64,000 bases of DNA, taken from assembly GCA_009801085.1 (NCBI GenBank), contig VNWV01000007.1, forward strand, positions 1,240,001 to 1,304,000. Reading direction: 5' to 3'. The DNA is from Lasiodiplodia sp. COLG20. Taxonomy: Eukaryota; Ascomycota; Dothideomycetes; Botryosphaeriales; Botryosphaeriaceae. The notes beneath the pieces were generated by a model. It did not search any database. It was given only the letters and a program-made list of their open reading frames with translations, and had not been told where the DNA came from. Numbering within the stretch: position 1 is the first letter of the stretch; every line of letters starts with the position of its first letter. Made by a program: the position numbers and the translations under genes. This document shows positions 45,810 through 54,762 of this stretch, one piece after another.

Positions 45810-46160
45810 CACGCCACGAGCGAGTACTAGCCTTCGACGACTGTAATATCTCTCGATGTATCATCTACTTACTTATCATACACGCTAAAAAAGAGCTAAG
45901 AGTGAGTGTACTTGTCAGTTCATTCACTCACTTCAACATCTCGGTTGAAAGCGATATTGCAGCGGCCACAAGTAGTAGCAAAGAAAACAGACGTCCGCTG
46001 CTGCTTGTTAAGCAGCCAATGAGCAAGTAGCGGGCAGGACAAGCTTGTCAGGGTTTCACTGCGTGCCAAGGGTCAAAGTGGACCAACCACCCCCTTTTTG
46101 CATCCCTCTCCAACAACCAACAACCCCAGAAGCCAAAAGAGAAGGCCTGAGCAAAAGAGA

Positions 46161-46247
46161 AGCGCCAACCCGGGATCGAACCGGGGACCTCGGGATGATT
46201 GCTGAGTTTAACTGCAATCCTACGCTCTACCGCTGAGCTATTGACGC
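46161..46247 (-). tRNA. tRNA-Cys(GCA) with 15-nt intron
   Basis: On the minus strand, GCGTCAA pairs with TTGGCGC, and the discriminator is U (46161), the cysteine identity base. The D arm is GCTC-AGCGGTA-GAGC. The anticodon stem TAGGA/TCCCG has one A-C mismatch. The loop is TT-GCA-G, followed by a 15-nt intron at the canonical site (after position 37). The T arm is CCCGG-TTCGATC-CCGGG. A TTTT run follows downstream on the minus strand. The stem mismatch slightly lowers certainty that the gene is functional. Confidence 0.85.
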
Positions 46248-46382
46248 TTGCTTTGATTTGCTGGATGATGATATTCGGCCTCAGGTTTGCAATATAAAGT
46301 TCATTTCTTTCTTCTCGGTGATGATAATGACTCGAAAAGAGCAATACAAATGAGCAATACGTGCAAGACTACTGGTGGCTGG

Positions 46383-46464
46383 CTCAGCAATCATCCCGAT
46401 GTGCCCAGTTCGATCCCGGGTTGGCGCTTCTCTTTTGCTCAGGCCTTCTCTTTTGGCTTCTGGG
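46383..46464 (+). repeat. inverted partial copy of tRNA-Cys 3' half plus flank
   Basis: Sequence 46383-46464 repeats, in opposite orientation and with only about four mismatches, the segment 46124-46206. That segment holds part of the tRNA-Cys intron, the 3' exon and about 35 bp of 3' flank. The copy lacks the 5' half and its box B is altered (GCCCAGTTCGATCCC), so it is a tRNA fragment, not a gene. Confidence 0.8.
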
Positions 46465-47254
46465 ACGGCAGCACGAGGCGCTGCTTGCGCAGCGCCTCCA
46501 GACGCGGGGACTGTTCCATAGGTGTCTCAGAAGTGAAGAGCGGATTGGCGGGTACAGTATAGCAGAGTAGATATTGACCTTCCGCTGCTCCGGTACTGTG
46601 TTTGCCCCTGGGATGTAACGACGGAGCAACGGCAGTGTAGTGAGATGGCTTTCTCATTTCAAAATTAGGGAGACTAGTCTACAAAGGCCTAAAGTGAAGA
46701 GTACAGGGCGGGCCCACTTAATCCTAAAATAAGGGCCCACCGCGAAGGATAGCAGAGGCGCAGATCCAGATGATAAGAGCGATTAGTAAAGAGCGCAGAT
46801 CCAGAGGCTCTTGTGGTGCGCTGGCGACGGTCCCACGGTTTGGGGCCGGGCTGAGGCCTGAGGCAGCACAACCCACGATGCAAGCGGATGGGCGGGTCGA
46901 AATACGGCGGCCTCGTCAGCGTTTTCAGAGGGCAAAGTGGCGTTTGCGCATCGCAATCGGGGTCATTTCGCACAACCCTTGCAGTTTTGGCCGGGGGTGG
47001 GCCGTGTGGCTGGGGCTCAACGATGGTTGCGCGTCCGGAGACTCCGCCTCTGACGGTGATGCAAGGCGCATCCATGAGCTGCGACAGCCGCCCTTCGACG
47101 CCGATCCCTAAGGTTGGAATTTGCATGTTAATGGTCTGCACCCGCTCTTCGACACTCGCCGTCGACCGACTCCTTCGCCTCCCGCTAAACGCCGTTGCAC
47201 CGTCGCCGCCGCTCGTTCCAACTCCCACACCTCGCTCACTCCGCGCGCCGCCCC

Positions 47255-48926
47255 ATGCTGCCCTCCGCCGACGACTGCGATGACTGCGTTCCCGACTACA
47301 TGCGCCACTCGGCGTCGAGCACCCTGTTCTCGTGCCTGCCCTTCGTCGCCACCTTCCTCGTAGTCGCCCTCATCGTGCACCACCGCCTGTTCCCGCTGCT
47401 CTCGGGCTCGCAATCGCCCGCCTCGCCGCCGCATGAGTCGCACTCGCCCACGACAGCCGTCGCCTTCCGCGATCCGTGGAGGCGGAGGTTTGGCGCCCCG
47501 TCGGCCCAGCGCGTCGCCGGGCTCGTCTTCTCGACCAACGTGGCCCTGAGCACCGTGCTGGTCGAGCTCATTCTCTGCGAAATCTCAAACTCGCTCAACC
47601 AGGCCGCCCGCGCCCTCGCCCTGCGCACCACCCTCTCGCTGCTGCTGGTCCTGATGATACTGGTCACGCCCGCCCTGGAAATCCACTCAGTCATCTCTGC
47701 CGGAGGATGGAGCTTCACCGATTCGGCCAAGGGGGGGAGGATCAAGATTGCGTGGTTGCTGGAGGGCGTTGGAATGTCGCTTTGGTTGCTGGGTTTCTGG
47801 TGGTTGGGCGAGGGGCTGCTGGGCAGCTACCTGCACGAAAAGAGCTATGTCAACAAGCACAGCTTCAGCGAAGGATGTCTCGAGCGGATCGGCGTCATTG
47901 GCGTCAGCCTGATGGCCAGTCTTGCAGGCTTTGCCGCCGTCAGTTCCCTGTGGCAGAACTTTGGCGTCAAGCAGAAGACGGTGAGTGCTGCTCTGCTTGT
48001 GGACACAAATCCTTGACTAACAGCCGCAGATCACAGAGGCAGACATTGCTCGCAAGCAGGCTGGCCTGGACGCAACGAATGACATGCTGCAGGCCAAGCA
48101 AAGCCGGCTGCGCGCCGTGCAGCGCCGCCTGTCCGAGAACCAGCAAGAAGGCTTCATGACCCGCGTCATCGGAAGCATCCGCGGCAACGCCGAGCAGCAG
48201 GAGCGCCAGAGCCTGGAGCTCGAGATCTCCGGCCTGGAGACCATGGCAGCCGGCCTCTCCAACTCGCTGCTGGCCATGCAGAACAGACGCCAGGCCCAGC
48301 TGCGATCCAAGACGGCCCTGGGCAAGCTGCTCAACCTCTTCTCGTACATTTTCTCCATTTACTGCTTGTACCGCATCGGTGCAACCACACTGACGACTTT
48401 CCGCCGCCTGCACTCGCCCAGCACCAACTTCTCCAACAGCGACCCCATCAACAACATCCTCGCCCTGCTGGCCAAGCACTGGGACCCGTCGCTGGACCGC
48501 GCCGCCTGGTCGCGCCAGATTTCCTTCTTGCTGGCCGGCGTCATGCTGCTGGCCTCGTTCAACAGCGTGCTGCAGACGTTCCTGCTGCTCTCGCGCCTGG
48601 CCGGCCCCGCCCTGGCCCTGCTGCAGCACGCCCGCTCCAACCTCGCCCTCATCGTCTCGCAGATCTCGGCCGCCTACGTCATCAGCTCCGCCCTGCTGCT
48701 GCGCTCCAACCTGCCGCCCGAGTACCGCGGTGTCATCAGCGAGGCCCTCGGCGCCCCGCTCGAGCCCGGCTTCGTCGAGCGCTGGTTCGAGGGCTGGTTC
48801 CTGGCCGCCTGCGTCGCCTCGGCCCTCGGCGTGTGGTTGGGCAAGAAGGTGAGGATGGGCGAGTGGGGAGGCGACTTGGACGACGATTACGCCGAGGCCG
48901 ACGTCGAGATGGGGAAGATGAGCTGA
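47255..48926 (+). CDS. Golgi pH regulator (GPHR/GPR89) homologue
   Basis: Exons 47255..47980 and 48030..48926 (49-nt intron) give 540 residues. GPHR proteins are multi-pass Golgi/ER membrane proteins proposed to act as anion channels that set lumenal pH. The order fits the family: N-terminal helices (LFSCLPFVATFLVVALIVHH); the conserved FSTNVALSTVLVELILCEISN; WLLEGVGMSLWLLGFWWLG; HSFSEGCLERIGVIGVSLMASLAGFAAVS; a cytosolic coiled loop (KQAGLDATNDMLQAKQSRLRAVQRRL); and C-terminal helices ending LPPEYRGVISEALGAPLEPGFVERWFEGWF, a strongly conserved block. The start is the first in-frame ATG after the Pol II leader. An alternative acceptor 6 nt upstream (CAG at 48021-48023) would add two residues. 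Confidence 0.9.
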
Positions 48927-49410
48927 GAAAGGCGTCCTCCTCGATCCTTTTTCTCCTTTGTTGTTGATTTGACATTATGAACCTTGTAATCACACCCTAG
49001 AGGAAAAAACGACCTGCCTCACGACTGTGGATGGGCATCATGCGGATTGCATAAGCGATGGCTGGACCTTCGCACCACGCACTGCATTTACATGTATTCG
49101 CACCCAAGAATCAATAGAGCAATCTGATGTTATAATGAGCTTTCACTTGGCTGTGTTGAGGCTCGGCAGCTTCTAAAATGTGACGTCCAGGCCTCAGCCA
49201 TGGCACTTGCAGACAACCTTCACGGATCATTGATCGGGCCTCCACTTTACCATGGAGATATAGATCATGTCTCCGCCGTTGCGGGTGATGCCGTCAGCCT
49301 GTCGAGGGCGTACGGTGGATGATTATGGTGACGTCACCCTTCGTCCGATACAGTCCCCTCTTGCAGCCGATGGCTAGCGTGGATAATTTTTTTTTTTTTT
49401 TGCTCATATC

Positions 49411-49494
49411 ATGGGTAGTTGAAGCTATCGTCCGTACGTGTATGTAGAATTAAAAATTCGACGTTCTCGTCCGGACGATAGCTTCAGCTACCCA
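49411..49494. repeat. inverted-repeat (MITE-like) element, complete copy
   Basis: ATGGGTAGTTGAAGCTATCG at the left and CGATAGCTTCAGCTACCCAC at the right are inverted arms around an AT-rich centre (GTATGTAGAATTAAAAATTC). CATAT occurs just outside the left end and again at the right end, a possible target-site duplication. A poly(T) run precedes it. It lies about 170 bp upstream of the possible small gene at 49660. Confidence 0.8.
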
Positions 49495-49659
49495 CATATG
49501 TTATTTTTATAAGGCAGTGCTGGGGCATATGTTCTTGCCATTCTTCGCGCTAGCCATCGGCTGCGAGAGGGGGGCTGTATATTCATACCGAGCGAGGTAG
49601 CAGAATTGAAAGACAGAGAGCACTCACTCAAACAACTCATCCTACTCCAATCCATCAAA

Positions 49660-49972
49660 ATGCCTCACTCCCAAGGTGCCCAGTGGCCAGAACCCCCTGC
49701 GAGAAATTTCTGAAGAAGGAGGCGTAGTTGCCCCCTGCCACCCGTTAGTTTGTAGTCAATCACGCCAACAACACGATACTCTCTCCAGTCCACGGTCTCG
49801 ACGCTGACAACGCGCCGACGCACAAGGAGACACTTCCGGCGCTCCGGACGACACGCCTGTTGCCGGCGATTCGTACACGTCCAACGTCGGCGTCGGCTCG
49901 CATGCTATCAACGTGCCTGGTGGCGAGCAGGACAACGTCGGCCAGAAGATTGATGAGAGACCTGCTCAATAA
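49660..49972 (+). CDS. possible small fungal protein gene (structure unresolved)
   Basis: An ATG at 49660 in a good context (ATCAAAATGCC) follows a CT-rich leader typical of expressed fungal genes. The downstream frame to the TAA at 49970-49972 encodes a hydrophilic C-terminus including SGAPDDTPVAGDSYTSNVGV and then VPGGEQDNVGQKIDERPAQ. The two parts are not in one frame. A splice from 49675/49676 to about 49833/49834 (acceptor CACAAG) would join MPHSQG to DTSGAPDD, but its donor (GTGCCC) is weak. It could be a multi-exon gene or a decayed one; I do not recognise the family. Confidence 0.35.
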
Positions 49973-50657
49973 ACAAGCATGGTTGGATCAATGAGGGATT
50001 CTTGATTGTGTATTAGAAGGGGCAATTCCTGGGTTACGAGTAATGGAACAATTAGATTAAGCTTAATGATTAAGCCTTCGATATTGAAGTTTGCCGTACC
50101 GGACAAGACATGTGCTGCCGCTACTTAAGGTTACACGAGAATCAAGCTTTCCAACTTCTGACTCCTTGAGAGACTGCATCCCGTTCACCCAGATGTGAAT
50201 GTGCGTTCCAAAACTACACAATGTCAGCCATTCACTTCAATTAAGGACGTACAGACGGATATTAAAGCCGAAGGTGAATGCCAGCGTGGACAAAGGCAGT
50301 ATTCATCAATTCAATTTCTCTGTCCAGACAATTTCTTCAGCCCATAGTTCAAGCGTTTGATACACAGAAACAAACTCGCACTAGCCTTTGGTTGCAGGAC
50401 CTTTATATCATCTCGAAGAATCAGACTCATCCAATTGATTTTCAAAACAATTCCACGTATCGTTTAGGAGTTTTCACATAAAAGTTTTGTATGTTGTCAA
50501 AATATTTACATTGAAGTTCAAATATTTGTTCAGCGACTGCGCATTATCGCATGAGTTGCTTTATTTCCACCCAGTACATCATTCCCATTTCTATTTCTAG
50601 ACACATTCCCGTACCGCCATGCCATCAAAAATCAAAAAGCGTACTCAAACCGGCCAT

Positions 50658-51536
50658 TTAAGGGCAGTTGAGGTCGAAGAGGGCGCCGAAGTTGTCGTCG
50701 ACGACGCCGAAGTCCTGGGCCTCGGTCGAGGTGTCGTGAAGAGTGTACCACCAGATGGAGTAGCTGGAGGCGTACTTGCACAGCACGGCGTCCCAGAAGG
50801 TCTTGGCGTTCGCACTGTTGGCGATGCTGTTGCCGAAGTTGGGGCCACCAGTGGGCCAGCCGGTCTCGGTGATCCACAGGTGGGCGGCCGGGTTGTACTG
50901 GTTGATGAAGCTCTGAGTCTCGTCCAGGGCCTTCTGGAAAGTCTCCTGGGCCTGGTCGGGCGTCACGCCCTGCCAGTAGGGGTAGGCGTCAACGCCGAGG
51001 AAGTCGACGGCCTGGATAAGATCGGCCGACGAGGCGTTCCACGCGTTGTACGTGTCGACGTGGCCGACCCAGATGCCCTTGCCACCGTACTTGTCCTGCG
51101 AGATCATGCCGCGGACATCGTAGACCTGCTCAGCCAGGCGCCACGAGTGCGTGTCGCCACGGTACAGGTCCTCACTGCCGACCGACACGGCCGAGATCCA
51201 GTCGACGCCGTACTTGGAGATGGCCGCCTCGAGAGCCGCCTTCTCGGCGCTGTAGTGGGCGTCATCCTCGGTCCAGATGCCGACCAGGAGCTGAACGCCG
51301 GCGTCCTTGGCAGCGGGGACGGCCAGCTCAAGCGTGTTGCAGTCGGAGGCGGCGTAGACACGGACGTCCTTGAAGTTGCCGGGCAGGTTCTTCATGCCCT
51401 TGAAGTCTTGGGCCCACTGAGCCTGGGTCTTGCAGCTGCCATCGGCGTTGGTGGCGCCAATGTTGAAGCCCTTGCGGAAAGCGCTGGCCAGCGGGGCGGC
51501 ACCGGCGAGGAGGACGGCGGCGTTGGTGAGTCTCAT
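50658..51536 (-). CDS. secreted GH17 beta-1,3-glucanase / glucanosyltransferase
   Basis: A single exon of 292 residues from ATG 51536. Residues 1-19 are a signal peptide (MRLTNAAVLLAGAAPLASA). The mature chain is one GH17 TIM barrel: FRKGFNIGATNADGSCKTQAQW; VRVYAASDCNTLELAVPAAK; the acid/base Glu122 in SVGSEDLYRG; YPYWQGVTPDQAQETF; the nucleophile Glu224 in WITETGWPTGGPNFGNS; and the end ALFDLNCP. GH17 enzymes hydrolyse or transfer beta-1,3-glucan and remodel the fungal cell wall. There is no Ser/Thr-rich tail or GPI signal, so the protein should be freely secreted, like yeast Bgl2/Scw-type enzymes. Confidence 0.95.
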   Translation of the reverse strand: MRLTNAAVLLAGAAPLASAFRKGFNIGATNADGSCKTQAQWAQDFKGMKNLPGNFKDVRVYAASDCNTLELAVPAAKDAGVQLLVGIWTEDDAHYSAEKAALEAAISKYGVDWISAVSVGSEDLYRGDTHSWRLAEQVYDVRGMISQDKYGGKGIWVGHVDTYNAWNASSADLIQAVDFLGVDAYPYWQGVTPDQAQETFQKALDETQSFINQYNPAAHLWITETGWPTGGPNFGNSIANSANAKTFWDAVLCKYASSYSIWWYTLHDTSTEAQDFGVVDDNFGALFDLNCP

Positions 51537-52540
51537 TGTGAAATTATTAAGCTATTAACGATTGTGGTGGTTGTAAAAACGAAGGACTACGGCACCAATT
51601 GACCGTGGAGGGAGAATGAGTGAGAGAGAGGAAGGGTGGAGGATGGAAGAAGAGCGGGAGGGAGCCGTGTGAATAAATAGAAACGTCGGCATGGGTGGAT
51701 GTGGTGTGGACGGGCTCCACGTCGATGATCAGCTGCAGGGGTGTGCGGCCTTGATCCCAGCGGGCCATCGGGCTAATCTCGTAAAGGTCGAGCGATTTAA
51801 TGGGCCAGAGCAGGGTAAGGGGCGGAATGAGACAGGAGAAACAGTATTTCCTTTGCCGGGGCCATTGGCTGGCCTGCGGCAGACGGGGGGTACGGGAATG
51901 AGGCGCGTTTTCCGGTGGTGGTCGGGAGAGGCACGGCGGCTTGCAGTCGGCACAGCCTCTCCCGGAGCGCCACCCATCCCCACCAACCACGAGCGAGATT
52001 GTTCGCTGCAAGGCCAGCCAAGGGCTAGACCGCCGCCATGTGACGTACGTCATGCGATCCGTGGTCAACGGCTTGCTTCTTGTTTCCTCTTGTGCGGCGC
52101 CAAGAGCGAGCGCTGCGTAAGCGATGCGGCTGAAAGGTTGATGTGCACTCCGTCATAGCTGCATTGTTCTGGAACCGTCTGCTGCTGGGGGATTGACGGT
52201 AGCCCTACGTACCGGTCAGGCGGCAGTTGCGGAGAGGGCGTTGATGCTCGGAAATGAAAGGAGCTTGTGTGGCTGCGAACGGACCCAGCCACTCCACCAA
52301 ACCAAGGGGCATGAATTGCATGGACCATGTGCTCCCGCGCCGTTCCTCTGCCGTCCAGCTCTACTTCTATTCATATCTACTCTGTCTTGATCTCACATCC
52401 GTTGATCGTCGAAGGATTTTCTAATTTTGCTCCCCGCTGACAGCAGACGCTGTGGTCTGTACGACCTCGCTTCGATACGAGGTGGTATGCTTTGGACAGG
52501 AGAGGTTTGCTCAGGCCGTTCTTGGCGTCCCGAAACGGCT
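51537..52540. other. GH17 promoter and PAQR 3' flank
   Basis: About 1 kb. The first 150 bp upstream of the GH17 start on the minus strand are C/T-rich (leader-like). No gene, RNA or repeat was recognised. Confidence 0.5.
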
Positions 52541-53548
52541 TCACAACCAGGGCAGGCCTAGAAGATGCAGACGGTGCACCGTGACATAGGGCTGCGAGTG
52601 CTGGAAGTCGAAAGCTTTGATCAGGCCGGCCAAGTGCGTGGCTGCAGCACACAGCACCAGCACATGGAATATCTGGTGCGAGCTTCCCCAGATGTCAAAG
52701 CGGCCCGGCCAAATGCGTTCGGGAAATCGGATCTAGGAGCATCGTCAAGACACAGCATCGGCGACACGAGCATTGGGGAAAATCTTACGGCATATATGGC
52801 AGCACCAGCGATGTACATGAGCCCATGCGCAACTAGCCAATCGAGGGCGATCCTTTCCCTTAAGGCCTGGAGCCCGTACAGCTTGAGGCCGCTCACGACG
52901 GGGAAGATGGCGGAGAGGCCGAGCCCGACGAACATGGCAGCTCGGACGGGGCGGAAGGCGGGCGTGCGGAATTTGTCCAGGACGGCGGCTATGGCACAGG
53001 CGATGCTGTTGGTCGTGATCTGGGCCGTGTCAGCTCGTCTCTTTTGGGCCATGTGCGAGACGGACCATGATCCAATAGAAGCGCACGTAGGACGGATGTT
53101 CTAGAAGGCCGTAGTACACGCTCGGGATGAAGCTCCCCCAAATCAGGAAAACGATGCCCATGTAGTCCAGCTTGTTGCCAAAGCGCGAGACGTGCGGCGA
53201 GTGGTTGCTGATCAGGTGGTAGGTGCCGCTCATGCCAAGGCAGATGGTAGCACCCAGGAAGAAGCAGCCAAACATGACCACGTCCTCGTGCGTGGCCGTG
53301 TCGTAGCGCGGCCTGAGGGCGCCGTACAGCGCACATCCTCCGGAAACGGCGGCAACGGCACCCAGCAGGTGCGAGTAGACGTTGACCGTCTCATTGTGCA
53401 GGTAGAACAGGCTCTTTGCAGACTTGCGGAAGGAATTCGAGGCCGGGCGGTAGCCGCTCTGGATGTAGTGGTTGTCCTGCTGCCAAGGGTGGATTTCGTG
53501 CCAGAGGAGGGTCAGGCGCGTTTCAGCGCGCTCTTTTGCTGAAGCCAT
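52541..53548 (-). CDS. PAQR / haemolysin-III family membrane protein (Izh/AdipoR-like)
   Basis: Exons 53548..53066, 53019..52789 and 52732..52541 give 301 residues. PAQR proteins have seven helices and a zinc-bound ceramidase-like site; fungal Izh proteins affect lipid and zinc homeostasis. Signature pieces: DNHYIQSGYRPASNSFRKSAKSLFYLHNETVNVYSHLLGA; CLGMSGTYHLISNHS (first zinc His); FGNKLDYMGI (Asp); KFRTPAFRPVRAAMFVGLGLSAIFPV; and RFPERIWPGRFDIWGSSHQIFHVLVL (H-x3-H). Both introns restore conserved junctions (FYWIM-ITTNS and AAIYA-IRFPERIW). The first intron is only 46 nt with an unusual GTCCGT donor; the second is 56 nt. Confidence 0.9.
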
Positions 53549-53696
53549 GGCTATGGCGGAGAAAGAGTTTGTGGGTGAGCAGATGTTGGGAATGAGCAGA
53601 CCACGGCCTGACTCGTGCGGTGGTGTCAATCGCGCCTGCCTCGCCAACACAACCCCGCCATAGCTCCGACACCGCCCTCACCCGCTGTCACCGACA
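53549..53696. promoter_or_regulatory. shared divergent promoter, PAQR / CSN8-type gene
   Basis: Only 148 bp separate the two start codons, so the promoters and 5' leaders overlap. No TATA box. Confidence 0.5.
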
Positions 53697-54762
53697 ATGA
53701 ACGCCCCCCAGCGGCCTGTTGGCCGTCGAGGCCCGTCGATGCAATGGAGCAGGCTCAAGCCAGGCCCTTCAGACCCGCTCGAGGCCTACGGCCTGCCTTC
53801 CAAGGGCGAGACAAGGAAAGCCTAGCTTTGGCCCTCGCTGCTCTTCTCTCCTAACGCCCACTAGGCTCAATGACGCCCGCGCCCAAGAGTCCTTCTATAA
53901 CAAAATCGTAGACCGCTACATGAAGTTCTGCGCAGCTTCCGGCGGCGGTGACAAGCTGGCCGAGCAGTTCGCCGCCATGTCCGTCTCTCAGACCAACCCA
54001 GCCCCGGCCCCGAAAGTATCACAGTCCCCGTCTCCTCCGGGCGCGCGTCCTTCTCTGGCCTCGCCGAAGACCGTGCCGCTGACTCCCTCGACCGTCCGTT
54101 CAACTAAGCGCGAAGCTTCGCAGACGCTCGATTCGCCGCCCGTCTCCTCACCCAACACGACTGCCGAGCTCGGCACCATCCTGTCCGCCATGCGCAAGCT
54201 CCGCGAAGCCATCGTAGCTTCCCACCGCACCGACCACTTCGCTCAGCGCGCCTACATCTTCATCATACACGCCGCAATCCTGACCAAGTCCTGGGAGTCG
54301 TATCTGCCCGCCCTGCGCTATCTCCTCAACCACATCCACGCCCACACCCCCATGACCAGCTCCGAGTTCAACGAGTTTGCCGGCTACTACGTGCTCGACC
54401 TGGCCTGCCGCCAAGGAGACCTTGCCTCCGCCTTTGCGCACAGGTCCCGGCTAGGCCTCGCCTATTCAGACCCGACGGGCCGTGTCGATCGCCTGCTCCG
54501 AGCGCTGGTCATGGATGACTGGATCAGCTTTTGGCAGCTGCATAAGCTGGTCGACGGCTACCAGAAGCGCATTCTCGAGTTCAAGGAGGACGACATCCGC
54601 CTCCACGCTCTCAAGTGCCTTGGTAGGAGCTACTTCGGCGCTGAAAAGGGGTACATCGAGAAGTGCACTGGCCGCGATTGGGATCAGCTCGTAAAGAGCG
54701 GGGTCGGGTGGGAACTTCACGAGGGGGATAAGGTCGTTATCCGCCGTCCAAAAGCAAGGTGA
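53697..54762 (+). CDS. CSN8/PSMD8/EIF3K-type domain protein
   Basis: Two exons, 53697..53815 and 53865..54762, would give 338 residues, beginning MNAPQRPVGRRGPSMQWSRL and continuing EAYGLPSKGETRLNDARAQESFYNKIVDRYMKFC. The frame requires removal of 53816-53864, which has a good branch site (CTAAC) and TAG acceptor but starts GAAAGC instead of GT. The long second exon is helical: FIIHAAILTKSWESYLPALRYLLNHI, FNEFAGYYVLDLACRQGDLASAFAHR, VDRLLRALVMDDWISFWQLHKLVDGYQKRIL. This resembles the TPR/PCI-like repeat of COP9-signalosome subunit 8, Rpn12 and eIF3k, followed by a winged-helix-like end (WELHEGDKVVIRRPKAR). It is a scaffold rather than an enzyme. The precise complex is uncertain. Confidence 0.75.

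Larger units (their letters stand above)
44550..47254. other. 2.7-kb spacer with tRNA-Cys, hairpins and repeats
   Basis: It holds two adjacent hairpins (45555-45619), an inverted-repeat element (45700-45809), tRNA-Cys (46161-46247) and its inverted partial copy (46383-46464). No protein gene is supported. Confidence 0.6.
48927..50657. other. 1.7-kb spacer between GPHR and GH17 genes
   Basis: It contains a complete inverted-repeat element (49411-49494) and a possible small gene (49660-49972). The rest is AT-rich with no recognised feature. Confidence 0.5.

Noticed and set aside
50619..51602. 327-codon frame antisense to GH17
   Set aside because: Composition shadow; the GH17 catalytic motifs are on the minus strand.
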